A stretch of 64,000 nucleotides of DNA, from NCBI GenBank assembly GCA_963836605.1, contig CAWIKB010000011.1, positions 834,400 through 898,399 on the forward strand, given 5' to 3'. Below the pieces are notes generated by a model that saw only the letters and a program-made list of their open reading frames with translations, was not told where the DNA came from and searched no databases. Shown here one piece after another: positions 24,900 to 36,962 of the stretch (position 1 is the first letter of the stretch; each line of letters starts with the position of its first letter). The DNA is from Bog-473 sp963836605 (GTDB lineage: Bacteria > Actinomycetota > Acidimicrobiia > Acidimicrobiales > RAAP-2). The position numbers and the translations under genes are program-made.

Positions 24900-25397
24900 G
24901 TGGATCCCGGCGCCAAGGCATCGAGCGGACCATCGACATCACCAGGCCTCGGTGCGGCGTTCCGACGAGCCTGGCTCGGCTATCAGCTTCGGTTGGACCA
25001 TGCCATGGCCGAAGCGGGCTTCGGCGAGCGACAATTCCCCGACGGCCGCGTGCTACGCGCGTGCTCGGGTCAGGCGGGATCGACCATCTCGGCCGTCGGA
25101 CGAGAGCTCGGCGTCAGTCGCCAGGGTGCCGGCAAGATCGTGGCGCGTCTCCGTGATCTTGGTTACGTCGCGGTGGGCGACTCGACGACCAGCAAGAGGG
25201 AGAAGTCGGTGATCCTTTCGGCCAGGGGGATCGACTACCTGGCGCACCAACGCGCGGCGGCTCTGGCGATCCAAAACGAGTTGCGGGCCGAACTCGGGGA
25301 GGAAGCATTCTCTGCGCTGAGATCGTTGCTGCGTGCGTTGGACGCGGGCGAAGGGGTGCGTCTCCGCGCCTACCTGCGTCGCTCGTCCAGCACCTAG
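24900..25397 (+). CDS. MarR-family transcriptional regulator
   Basis: 165 residues. Winged-helix core: STISAVGRELGVSRQGAGKIVARLRDLGYVAVGDSTTSKREKSVILSARG, preceded and followed by the dimerisation helices of MarR proteins. Ligand unknown. Divergent from the secreted protein/phospholipase pair with only 66 bp between starts, so it most likely represses or activates that pair and itself. GTG start at 24900 with TAATAT just upstream suggests a leaderless transcript. Confidence 0.8.
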   Translation: MDPGAKASSGPSTSPGLGAAFRRAWLGYQLRLDHAMAEAGFGERQFPDGRVLRACSGQAGSTISAVGRELGVSRQGAGKIVARLRDLGYVAVGDSTTSKREKSVILSARGIDYLAHQRAAALAIQNELRAELGEEAFSALRSLLRALDAGEGVRLRAYLRRSSST

Positions 25398-25451
25398 CCC
25401 GCGAGCCGGAAACCGTCCGAATCTCGTCGATACCCGGTAGGCCGCCGAAGC

Positions 25452-26864
25452 TCAACCTCTGTCCCCAAGGTCGTACTCCGCCATGAAGTAGGGATGCTCA
25501 GGATCGAAGGTGGTGAGCGTGGAGGGCTGATCGACCCGGCCTATCGGCCGAACGCCCTGCCCTTCGATTCCAAGGCGTTCGTCCCCCAGCTCCTGGCGGT
25601 AGCGGTCGGCAACCGCATGGAGTCGATGCACCACCGTTGGTTGCGCTGACGCCACGTTCCTCGACTCACCGGAATCCTTCTTGATCTCATAGAGCTCGCT
25701 GACCTCTTGGCCGTCTCGCGCAACATGCAGTTTCCATCGGGTATCGCGCACAGCCTCGAGGACATTCCCCCGGTAGTACGCGAAGGTCTCGTGCGGTGAA
25801 CGGGCAGTCGGATCGAGCCATACCTCGACGACATTGAGGCCATCAATGATCCGATCGGTTGGGACCAGCGCACCGCAGAGATCGGCCAGAGTGGGATACA
25901 GATCCATTGATGTCAGAAGTTCATCGCAGACAAGACCGCCCCCCACAGTGCCCGTCCACCGGACGATAGCCGGCACCCGCATGCCGCCTTCCCAGGTCCC
26001 CCCCTTCGCCCCCCGCAGAGGGAGGTTGCTTCCACCGAGACGTCCTCTCGACCCAATGGGTGGCGAGACGTCGCCGAGCGAGCCGTTGTCGCTCGTGAAG
26101 ATGACAATGGTCTGCTGGTCGAGCCCGAGGGAGCGCAGCTCCTCCATGAGCACGGAGGTCGTCCAATCGATTGAGGCAACGGCCGCACCGTAGGGGCCGT
26201 TGCGCGACCGCTCGAGGAATTCTGGCTGCACGTAGATGGGCAGATGGACGTACATGTGGGCCAGGTAGAGGAAGAAAGGGCCGCCCCGGGCGTCGCGGAT
26301 GAACGAGAGCGCCTCGGCGACATATCGGCCGGTCAGCGCGCGCTGGTCGGGCTGCTGCTCGATCACGGCGTCGTCAGCGAGCAGGGGCAGCGGTGGCAGG
26401 AAATCCAGAAACTTCGGCGTATTGGCCTGTCGACCCATGTCGTTGCTGTAGGGCAGGCCGAAGTAATGGTCGAAACCGTGGTTGGTGGGCAGGAATCCGG
26501 GCTGGTCGCCGCAGTGCCACTTTCCGACCATCTGGGTGCGGTAGCCGGCTTCCGAGAGGATACGGGCCAGACTGATTTCACTCTGGGGAAGTCCGAGCGG
26601 CTGACCGGGGAAGAGGACCGGGAGTCCCTCGAACGATCCGAAGCCGATCCTTGGTGGATAGCACCCGGTCAACAGCGCGGCCCGCGAGGGGGAACAGACA
26701 GGAGAGGCCATGTAGAACGAGGTGAACCTGATGCCCTCCTCGGCGAGCCGGTCGATCGCCGGCGTCGAGTTGCGCATCGATCCATAGCAGCCGAGATCGC
26801 CGTAGCCGAGATCGTCGCAATTGATAAGGACGACGTTGGGTCGAGACGGCAGCGGTCGACGCAC
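25452..26864 (-). CDS. arylsulfatase-family sulfatase
   Basis: 470 residues. Formylglycine motif Cys57-S-P-S-R61 in ASPVCSPSRAALLTG, metal ligands at INCDDLGYGDLG and FTSDNG, and the substrate-site VGKWHCGD. The Cys is converted to formylglycine by an FGE, which is not in this window. Hydrolyses sulfate esters of an organic or polysaccharide substrate; no signal peptide is visible, so a cytoplasmic enzyme or non-classical export is possible. GTG start at 26864. It is convergent with the MarR gene. Confidence 0.88.
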   Translation of the reverse strand: MRRPLPSRPNVVLINCDDLGYGDLGCYGSMRNSTPAIDRLAEEGIRFTSFYMASPVCSPSRAALLTGCYPPRIGFGSFEGLPVLFPGQPLGLPQSEISLARILSEAGYRTQMVGKWHCGDQPGFLPTNHGFDHYFGLPYSNDMGRQANTPKFLDFLPPLPLLADDAVIEQQPDQRALTGRYVAEALSFIRDARGGPFFLYLAHMYVHLPIYVQPEFLERSRNGPYGAAVASIDWTTSVLMEELRSLGLDQQTIVIFTSDNGSLGDVSPPIGSRGRLGGSNLPLRGAKGGTWEGGMRVPAIVRWTGTVGGGLVCDELLTSMDLYPTLADLCGALVPTDRIIDGLNVVEVWLDPTARSPHETFAYYRGNVLEAVRDTRWKLHVARDGQEVSELYEIKKDSGESRNVASAQPTVVHRLHAVADRYRQELGDERLGIEGQGVRPIGRVDQPSTLTTFDPEHPYFMAEYDLGDRG

Positions 26865-26939
26865 GTCGGGATGCTAACTCTGGCGATTTGCCGAAGGTGG
26901 GTGACCCACGCCCGTGAGCAGCAGGCCACAACGTTTGGA

Positions 26940-27011
26940 GCCTGAGAGGAGATTCGAACTCCTGACCTGCGCATTACGAGTGCGCTGCTCTACCGACTGA
27001 GCTACCCAGGC
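26940..27011 (-). tRNA. tRNA-Thr (anticodon CGT)
   Basis: A 72-nt cloverleaf on the minus strand: acceptor GCCTGGG pairs with CTCAGGC (one G-U), the D arm is TAGCTCAGTCGGTAGAGC, the anticodon loop CTCGTAA sits in a GCGCA/TGCGC stem, and the T arm contains GTTCGAATC. The anticodon CGT reads ACG. CCA is not encoded. Confidence 0.95.
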
Positions 27012-27118
27012 ACGCCACTCCCTTGCAGGACGAGAACCGCAGGCGGTCCCGGCCGGGCGAAGCGGGACAATCGTAGGCGCGCCCGGGCCGAGGCGCGAGA
27101 CGAGGGCGGCGGCGGGCG

Positions 27119-28258
27119 TTAGATCGTCAACCCTCCCAGCCGGACGAGCAGGGACTGCAGGAGCAGGGACTCCTGGGGATTGCGGGGCAGGGCCTGGGTC
27201 GTCTCGGTGATCAGGGTCACGGCCTCGACGGCCGCCCGCGCGTGCACATCGTCGGCCGCGGTTCTCCGGCCCGAACCTGAGACGGCCCGATCTCGATACG
27301 CCCGCGCCAGCACGCCCAGTCCCGCCCGCAGCGAGTCGGTCCGCCAGCGGCGCTCCTCTCGTTGGTGTTGATCGGTGATCTCCTTGCGTCCCGGCAGGCC
27401 GCGCTGGCCCATTTCCTTGGCCTCGTCGGTGAGGCGTGCGATCTCATCGGCGTGGGCGGTGCGGAGCGGCTCGACGGCACGATCCGCCGACTCGAGCAGT
27501 TGCGCGGCCAGGGCCGCGGCCGCCGCGCCGGATCCGGTCAGTCGATCGGGCACGGACGACCAGAGTGCTGCCCGGGCCGCCACGTCGGGGTCATCGATCA
27601 TCACCCGGGCCCGCTGGGGATTCCCTCCGCTGCTGTCGGCCACGACGGCCGCCACCTCGTCGGCCACGCCGCGCTCGACCAGCCATTGCACCAACGTGTC
27701 CCGGGCCACCGGAGGAAAGGGGACGACCACACACCGGCTGGCCACCGTGGCCAGCTCGGGGATGAGGTCATCGGCCAACAGGACGAACACGGTGGCGCCC
27801 GGCGGCTCCTCCAACGTCTTGAGCAGTGCCGGGGCCGACCGGCCGGCCAACTGCACATCGGTCACGATGATCACCTGGCGCGCCGCCTGCAGCGGGTGTC
27901 GTTGGGCCAGTCCGACCAGACCCCGCATGTCCTCGACACTCAGCGAGGCGCCGCTCCGGTGTACGAGATGCAGATCGGGATCGGCTCCCCCCAGGGCCAT
28001 CCGACAGGTGACGCAATTCCCGCACCCACCCTCGGGGCACAGCAGCGCCGCCGCGAACCCGTGGGCAGCGGCCAAGCCGCCGTTCCCCGCCGCGCCCCGG
28101 AAAAGATAGGCATGAACCGGATTGGCCGCGCTGGCCCGCAGGAAGGCGACGGCATCGGTTTGACCCACCACGTCGTCGAACAGAGAGGGCACGGGTACCC
28201 CCAGGCCACCGCCTTCCCCCTCGCCGCCGCCGGCCCCGTCGCGGTGACCGCTGCTCAC
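27119..28258 (-). CDS. holB: DNA polymerase III subunit delta'
   Basis: 379 residues, clamp-loader AAA+ fold. DDVVGQTDAVAFLRA opens the domain, a zinc-knuckle of four cysteines lies in CPEGGCGNCVTCRMAL, and ALLKTLEEPPGATVFVLLAD with ATVASRCVVVPFPPV is the sensor region. The P-loop is degenerate (GAAGNGGLAAA), as expected for delta', which does not hydrolyse ATP. The GTG start overlaps the tmk stop (GTGA), so tmk-holB is translationally coupled and lies downstream of topA. Confidence 0.9.
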   Translation of the reverse strand: MSSGHRDGAGGGEGEGGGLGVPVPSLFDDVVGQTDAVAFLRASAANPVHAYLFRGAAGNGGLAAAHGFAAALLCPEGGCGNCVTCRMALGGADPDLHLVHRSGASLSVEDMRGLVGLAQRHPLQAARQVIIVTDVQLAGRSAPALLKTLEEPPGATVFVLLADDLIPELATVASRCVVVPFPPVARDTLVQWLVERGVADEVAAVVADSSGGNPQRARVMIDDPDVAARAALWSSVPDRLTGSGAAAAALAAQLLESADRAVEPLRTAHADEIARLTDEAKEMGQRGLPGRKEITDQHQREERRWRTDSLRAGLGVLARAYRDRAVSGSGRRTAADDVHARAAVEAVTLITETTQALPRNPQESLLLQSLLVRLGGLTI

Positions 28259-28881
28259 CCGACCGCGCTCGGTTCACCCAGCCGTTCGTGCACCACCTCG
28301 ACGATACGAGCCGTGAGCGTCGACACATCCACGGTGCCGTCCACCACCACCCACCGTTCACCGTCCGCCGCCGCCAGAGCCAGGAACCCGTCGCGCACCC
28401 GTCGCGCGAACTCCGGGCCCAGGCCCTCCAGGCGATCGGGCGCGCTCCGCCCCCGGCGGGCCTGCGCCACCTCGACGGGCACATCGACCAGGATCGAGAG
28501 ATCGGGGACCAGACCTGCCGTGGCCCAGGCCACCAGGCGACCAAGTTCCTCGATGTCGAGCCCACGCCCGTACCCTTGATACGCCAGCGTCGATCCCGAG
28601 AAGCGATCGCTGACCACCCACTCTCCGCCGGACAGGGCGGGCGTGACCACGAGCGCGACATGCTCGGCCCGATCGGCCGCCATCAAGAGAGCTTCGGCCC
28701 GCAGCGAGATGGGCGGTGCCCCGGGCGCCAGCAGCAGCTGACGCAAGGCGGCACCGAGTGCGGTGGCGCCCGGCTCGTGGGTCAGTCGGGCACCGAGTTG
28801 TGCGGCCACGGCTCGGGCCTGGGTCGACTTGCCGCAGCCGTCGATTCCTTCGAGCGCGAGAAGACGGCCCGGTGCCGTCAT
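28255..28881 (-). CDS. tmk: thymidylate kinase
   Basis: Phosphorylates dTMP to dTDP. 208 residues: P-loop ALEGIDGCGKSTQARAV, the DRF(S) motif VVSDRFSGSTLAYQGYGR and the LID-like RRGRSAPDRLEGL. The ATG at 28881 follows topA after only a base or so in the corrected topA frame, or overlaps it by 4 bp in the uncorrected one. Coupled to holB. Confidence 0.93.
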   Translation of the reverse strand: MTAPGRLLALEGIDGCGKSTQARAVAAQLGARLTHEPGATALGAALRQLLLAPGAPPISLRAEALLMAADRAEHVALVVTPALSGGEWVVSDRFSGSTLAYQGYGRGLDIEELGRLVAWATAGLVPDLSILVDVPVEVAQARRGRSAPDRLEGLGPEFARRVRDGFLALAAADGERWVVVDGTVDVSTLTARIVEVVHERLGEPSAVG

Positions 28882-28882
28882 G

Positions 28883-31706
28883 TCACGCCGAATCGACCGG
28901 CGCAGCCCCCTTCGCCGCGGCCGTCTTCGTGGCGGCCTTCTTGGCCCCGGCGGCCTTCTTGCGCCGCGGGCTTCTTGGCCGTGGCCTTCTTCCCCGACGT
29001 GGCCTTCTTCGCCGACGTGGCCTTCTTGGCCGCGGCCTTCTTGGCCCCGCCCGCCTTCTTCTTACGGGTCGGCGGGCCGGCCGCCCGTCGTTCCGCCAGG
29101 AGCTCGGAGGCTCGATCCATCGTGACCGTCTCGACCACGTCACCCTTGCGGAGGGAGGCATTGGTGGTGCCGTCGGTCACGTACGGACCGAAGCGGCCCT
29201 CCTTGAGCACCACCGGCAGCTGAGTGGCCGGGTCGGTCCCCAACTCGCGCAGCGGGGGGGCCGCCGTGCGCCCGCGGCGCTGCTTGGGTTGCGCGAAGAG
29301 GGCCTGGGCCTCATCGAGGGTCACCGTCAGCAATTGGTCCTCACTGGTCAGGCTCCGGGTGTCGCTCCCCTTCTTCAGGTAGGGCCCGAATTTCCCGTTG
29401 TGGGCCACCACGTCCTCGCCGCTCGCGGGGTCCTGGCCCACCGTGCGCGGGATGCGGAGCAATTCGAGCGCCTCCTCGAAGGTGAGGGTGGCCGGGTCCA
29501 TGGTGGAGAAGAGCGACGAGGTGCGCGGCTTGGCGGTGCCGTCGGCCGCGTCCCCGAGTTGGACGTAGGGGCCGAAGCGGCCGGCCTTGACCTGGACGTC
29601 CAGCCCGGATTCGGGGTCGGTGCCCAGCACCCGGTCATTGGAGGGTGCGGCCAGGAGCTCCTCGGCCCGCTCAATGGTCAGCTCGTCGGGGCAGATGTCG
29701 TCCGGGAGCGACGCGCGGTCGTCGCCCCGCTGGAGATAGGGCCCGTAACGCCCGACCCGGGCCACGATCGGCGTCCCGTCGGTGCCTTCGCCGATGGGAA
29801 TGGAATTGATCTCGCGGGCATCGATCTCCCCGAGATGCGCGGCCACGCTGGCCTTCAAACCCATCGCCCCGCCATTGGCCGCGGCCGCCCCGTTCCCGGC
29901 AGCACCGTTCTCGGCAGGCGCAGGGGTGGGCCCCGAGGCGCCGAAGTAGAACCGCGAGAGCCACGGCAAGGCTTCCTCGCGCCCCGAGGCGATCTCGTCG
30001 AGGTCGTCCTCCATGCTGGCCGTGAAGCCGTAGTCGACCAGGTTGCCGAAGTAGCGCTCGAGCAGACCGACCACGGCGAAGGCGGTGAAGCTCGGCACCA
30101 GGGCGGTGCCCTTCTTCCAGACGTAACCCCGGTCGAGAATGGTGGCGATGACGCTGGCGTAGGTCGAGGGCCGGCCCACGCCGAGCTCCTCCATGGCCTT
30201 GACCAGCGATGCCTCGGTGTAGCGGGCGGGCGGCTGGGTGGCGTGCGATCCGGGCTCGAAGGAGATCCCGTCGACCACGTCACCGACGGCCAGCGCCGGC
30301 AGCACCACTTCGCGATCGGCCAACTCGGCGTCCGGATCGTCCTCGCCCTCCACGTAGGCCCGCAGGAATCCGGGGAAGGCAATCACCCGACCGCTGGCCG
30401 AGAATTCCGCCTCCTCGCCCGCGGACACGCCGGACGCCACGGTGCTCACCAGGCGCACCTGGGCGCTGGTGCCGGTGGCGTCGTTCATCTGGGAGGCCAC
30501 CGTGCGCATCCAGATCAACTCGTACAGGCGGAGCTCGTCCCCGTTGAGCTGGCGCCCGGCCTGCTCGGGGGTGCGGAACGTCTCGCCCGCCGGACGGATG
30601 GCCTCGTGCGCCTCCTGGGCGTTCTTGACCTTGCGCTCGTAGCGGCGCGGCGCGTCGGGCACGTAGTTCTCGCCGTACATCTGGCGCGCCTGGCTGCGGG
30701 CCGCGGTGAGCGCCTGGTCCGACAGCGTGGTCGAGTCGGTGCGCATGTAGGTGATGAAGCCCTGCTCGTACAGACGCTGGGCCACCTGCATGGCCCGCTG
30801 CGCGCTCGAAGCGCAACTTGCGGCCGGCCTCCTGTTGCAGGGTCGAGGTCATGAACGGTGGTGCCGGCGAACGGCGGAACGGCTTCTCGGTCACGGCGCG
30901 CACGGTGAAGGAGCGGCCGGCCAGGGCCGAGGCGACGGAGGTCGCTTCCTCCTCGACCAGGATCCGGGCCGTGCCCTTCTGCACGCCGTCGTCGTTGAAA
31001 TCCTTGCCGGTGGCGATGGTCCGGCCGCCGAGCGAGACCAGCGCGGCGCCGAAGCCGGCGGGCGCTTCGGTGTGGGAGAACGTGCCGTCGATACCCCACC
31101 AGGTAGCCGAGTGGAAGCGCATCCGGGCCCGCTCGCGCTCGACCACCATGCGGGTGGCCACGCTCTGGACCCGTCCGGCGGACAGGCGGGGCATGACCTT
31201 GCGCCACAGGACGGGCGAAACCTCGTAGCCGTAGAGACGGTCGAGGATCCGCCGCGCCTCCTGGGCGTCGACCAGGCGGCGATCGAGATCGCGCCATTCC
31301 TCCACGGCCCGGGCGATGGCGGCCGGGGTGATCTCGTGGAATACCATCCGCTTGACCGGGACGGTGGGTGAGAGCACCTCGGAGAGATGCCAGGCGATCG
31401 ACTCGCCTTCGCGGTCCTCGTCCGTGGCCAGATAGACCTCGTCGACGGTCTTCAGCAGCCGCTTGAGGTTGGCCACGACCGACTTCTTCGAGCCCGACAC
31501 CACGTAGAGCGGCTTGAAGCCGTTGTCGACGTCGACGCCGAGACGGGCCCACGATTCGCCCTTGTAGGCCTCGGGCACTTCATCCGCCCCGCGGGGAGAT
31601 CGCGAATGTGGCCGATGGAAGACTCCACGATGAAATCCGGCCCCAACAGGCCACCGATGGTGCGCGCCTTGGCCGGCGACTCCACGATCACCAGAGCCTT
31701 ACCCAT
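28883..31706 (-). CDS. topA: DNA topoisomerase I, interrupted by three frameshifts
   Basis: Relaxes negative supercoils. All family parts are present but in different frames. N-terminus from ATG 31706: GKALVIVESPAKARTI (Toprim). The frame changes near 31590 in a CCCC run; then YLATDEDREGESIAWHLSEVL and LSAGRVQSVATRMVVER. It changes again near 30810, where removing a G gives LRFSAQRAMQVAQRLYEQGF, and the active-site ITYMRTDST follows. Four Topo-C repeats (for example DPESGLDVQVKAGRFGPYV) lead to a Lys/Ala-rich tail that changes frame near 28962 and ends at 28883. The gene is essential in bacteria, so these are most likely indel errors. Confidence 0.88.
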
Positions 31707-31778
31707 GGGGCGCCCCTTCGAGCATTCGGTTCTCTCTCAGTCCGGTCGGCATGGTCCAGCAAGGTTGAAGGTCAGCCA

Positions 31779-31797
31779 CCCGCCTGTCAAGGGCGGG
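31779..31797 (-). terminator. GC-rich hairpin downstream of hppA
   Basis: CCCGCC-TGTCAAG-GGCGGG forms a 6-bp GC stem about 50 bp beyond the hppA stop, in the gap before topA. No U-tract follows, so it is a weak candidate for termination and might just as well lie in the topA leader. A TTGACA in the loop is tempting as a -35 for topA, but no -10 follows at the right distance. Confidence 0.35.
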
Positions 31798-31846
31798 GGG
31801 CTCCACCAGAGTCCCACCGCAGGGACGGATTCCAGTGCTGAACAGG

Positions 31847-34198
<2,352 letters not shown>

Positions 34199-34408
34199 GC
34201 CTGGTGTGCCCTTTCTCTTTCGGTCCGTGTTGCGGGGGCCCGGTCGTGACGGACCGTTCCCCTGCCCAGCGCGACGGCGTTCGTTGGCCCGGAGGTGATC
34301 AACGCCGTCTTCCCAGGCCGCGGGGCGCGCCTCGGCGGCGCACCCGACGACGGGCCGGGGGGCACGTTAGCGACTGGTGGGTGGGCGAGCAAGAACCACC
34401 GTTGGCGG

Positions 34409-36817
34409 TCATTCCCCGGACCGATCACCGTCGGCGCCCGACACCAGTTCGAAGTAGGGGTTGAGCATGGCCGGCCGCCGGCCCCAGGCCCCGACCATGC
34501 CTTCGGCTACCAGCCGCGCCCCAGGTTCGATGCCGGAGATCTTGGGACGCCCCTGGAAGACCAGGAGCAGTCCCCCCGTCCCGTCATCGAGCACGCATTC
34601 GAGGTTGGAGGTCCCGGCCCGGGGCTGGACCCGGACCGATTTCACACGTCCCGCCACCCGGACCCGCTGGCGGGACGTGACGCTGGATATGGGCTGGGCG
34701 GCCCCCGCCCGGCGGGCGAGCTCGTCGTCGGCTTGGGACACGGCGGTGGGCTTGCGCCCCCCGTCCTTGCGGGCGCCGGAGCCGCTCCGGCCCCCCGCGT
34801 CGATCGGATCCTCTGGGCCCCCGACCGGGGCGAGCTCCGATGGGCCGCCGCGGCTCGTGCGCCGAAGTGACTGTTGCACTGCCTGGCCGTAGGTGCCCAT
34901 CCGCTTCCCGAGCTGCCCCGGCAGGACGAAGGGGATGATGGTGGCGCTGACATGGGGCACCTGGTCGACCAGGGCGGCGAGCTTGTCCGCCGTGCGATCA
35001 TGCAGGAAGCGCTGCCACACCCGGGCGTAGCCCCGACGGGGCAGGATGACGGTGCACTCGGTGTCGCCGTCGAGCGTGGCGTCGGCCACCAGTTCGATGG
35101 CCGCCCGACCCAGCCGCCGGTCGCGGCACTCGATGATGTCGAGCGGGAGGCGGGCCAGCCCGAGCCGGCCCCACTCCTCCTCGAGCGCGCGGGCCTCCTT
35201 GGAGTCGATGTCGAAGTGAACGGCGCGCAGGTCGTCGGGCGTCAGCGAACGCGCGTACTGGATGGCCCGGGCGGTGGCCATGTCCAGCCGATCGACCAGC
35301 ACGATGACCACGTGGTGTCTGAGGATCGATGCCTCGGCCGCCTCGAAAGCCCCGGCCTCGAGGTCCACTGTCTCCTTCGCGTACTGGTGATGCAGCCGGA
35401 CAAGGCCGATGACACCCAGGGGAAGGATGATTACGATCGCCCATGCGCCCTCGGAGAACTTCGTCACCACGATGACCAGGTCCACGACCAATGAGAGAAC
35501 GGCGGACGTACCGTTTATGGCGGCACGGCGGCGCCAGTGTGGCTCCTTGTGCCGCAGGTGGTAGCGGACCATGCCGGCGCCGGCCATGGTGAAACCGGTG
35601 AAGACCCCGACCGCGTAGAGGGGGATGAGCTTGTCCACCTGAGACTGGGTGATCAGGAGCAGCCCGACCGAGACGACAGTGAGGACGATGATGCCCGTCG
35701 AAAAGACCAGCCGGTGCCCACGCCGGGTCAGCCGGCGCGGCAGGTAGGAGTCCTCCGCGGCAAAGCTCGCCAGGAACGGGAAGCCGGTGAAGCTCGTGTT
35801 GGCCGCCAGAACCAGGATGAAGACGGTGCTGATCTGCAGGACGAAGACGAGCACCCGGGCGAGCGGCATGCTCCCGTAGACGTACTTGGCCACCTGGTAG
35901 ACGACGGTCGGGGTCCCCGAGACGTAGGGGACCGGATGGGTTACCGCCGCCAGTGCACTCACCCCGAGCACCAGACTGCCCAGGATGCAGGCCATCCAGA
36001 TCATCGTGATCCGTGCATTGCGGGCCTGGGGATGGCGGAAGACGCTGACCCCGTTGGAGATGGCCTCGGTGCCGGTCAGGGCCGACCCGCCCGACGCGAA
36101 GGACCGCAGGAGCACGAACGCGCCGGCACCATAGAGGAGACCGGCGCCGGGGTGACCGATTGTGACCGCACCCGACTGGTGGATCGAGTGGGCCTGGAGC
36201 TGGCCCAGTGCCGCCCGAGTCGCGCCAACCACCATCAGCACCGCCATGTTGGCGACGAAGAAATAGGTGGGGATGGCAAACACCCGGCCCGCTTCCCGCA
36301 CGCCGCGCAGGTTGGCGTAACTGATGAGCACGACCAACGCGACGGCGATCGCCGTCGTCCCAGGGACGAGCGTCGGGAACACCGAGGTGAGCGCGGCCAC
36401 ACCGGCGGCCACCGACACGGCGACGGTCAGGGAGTAGTCGATCAGCAGCGCGACCGCCGCCACCTGGGCCACATTGAGCCCGAAATTCTCCCTGGCGACG
36501 ACGTAGGCACCTCCGGCCTTCGTGTAGACCTTCACCACCTCGAGGTAGGACAGGGTGACGAAGGCGAGGACGACGATCACCGCGATGCTTACTGGCATGA
36601 GTAGGGAGAAGGCGGCGACCCCGATGACCTTGATCAGTGGGATCAGAGCCTGCTCGGTTGCGTACGCCGACGAGGAGATCACATCGGACGAGAGGACGGC
36701 GAGCGCGGTTGGACGGCCCAGGCGTTCGGAGCTGAGCTGCTCGGTGACCAGCGGTGGACCCAGAAGCTTGTTCTTCAGCCGGTAGGACAGAGTCTCGGGA
36801 ATGCCGTCGGCCGCCAT
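34409..36817 (-). CDS. KimA/Rv2690c-like APC permease fused to an OB-fold domain
   Basis: About 802 residues. N-terminal 480 residues: APC-superfamily transporter with twelve or so helices, starting TEQLSSERLGRPTALAVLSSDVISSSAYATEQ, the KimA/Rv2690c signature. A cytosolic domain (VDLEAGAFEAAEASILRHHVVIVLVDRLDM...) follows. The last 100 residues form an OB fold (RQRVRVAGRVKSVRVQP, LECVLDDGTGGLLLVFQG, EPGARLVAEGMV) of the kind found as a separate protein, Rv2694c, beside Rv2690c-CeoB-CeoC in mycobacteria. Potassium or amino-acid uptake is likely. Start uncertain: ATG 36817 or GTG 36868. Confidence 0.82.
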   Translation of the reverse strand: MAADGIPETLSYRLKNKLLGPPLVTEQLSSERLGRPTALAVLSSDVISSSAYATEQALIPLIKVIGVAAFSLLMPVSIAVIVVLAFVTLSYLEVVKVYTKAGGAYVVARENFGLNVAQVAAVALLIDYSLTVAVSVAAGVAALTSVFPTLVPGTTAIAVALVVLISYANLRGVREAGRVFAIPTYFFVANMAVLMVVGATRAALGQLQAHSIHQSGAVTIGHPGAGLLYGAGAFVLLRSFASGGSALTGTEAISNGVSVFRHPQARNARITMIWMACILGSLVLGVSALAAVTHPVPYVSGTPTVVYQVAKYVYGSMPLARVLVFVLQISTVFILVLAANTSFTGFPFLASFAAEDSYLPRRLTRRGHRLVFSTGIIVLTVVSVGLLLITQSQVDKLIPLYAVGVFTGFTMAGAGMVRYHLRHKEPHWRRRAAINGTSAVLSLVVDLVIVVTKFSEGAWAIVIILPLGVIGLVRLHHQYAKETVDLEAGAFEAAEASILRHHVVIVLVDRLDMATARAIQYARSLTPDDLRAVHFDIDSKEARALEEEWGRLGLARLPLDIIECRDRRLGRAAIELVADATLDGDTECTVILPRRGYARVWQRFLHDRTADKLAALVDQVPHVSATIIPFVLPGQLGKRMGTYGQAVQQSLRRTSRGGPSELAPVGGPEDPIDAGGRSGSGARKDGGRKPTAVSQADDELARRAGAAQPISSVTSRQRVRVAGRVKSVRVQPRAGTSNLECVLDDGTGGLLLVFQGRPKISGIEPGARLVAEGMVGAWGRRPAMLNPYFELVSGADGDRSGE

Positions 36818-36962
36818 GCCGCCCCGTGGGACCGGTGGGGGAGATCCTGGGCTGGGAACCACCGGCACACAGTAGGAGCAAACGGGGGCCGACCCTCGCG
36901 ACCACTCCCCGCCCCCGCGGGGCCCCTTTGCGCGTCAGGGCGTCGCGTGTTGTGCTGTGGCA

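Noticed and set aside
28900..29060. Lysine/alanine tandem repeats as a mobile or satellite repeat
   Set aside because: It is the normal basic tail of actinobacterial topoisomerase I.
31779..31797. TTGACA in the hppA-topA hairpin as a promoter for topA
   Set aside because: No acceptable -10 at 16-18 bp; the hairpin explains the sequence better as a weak terminator.
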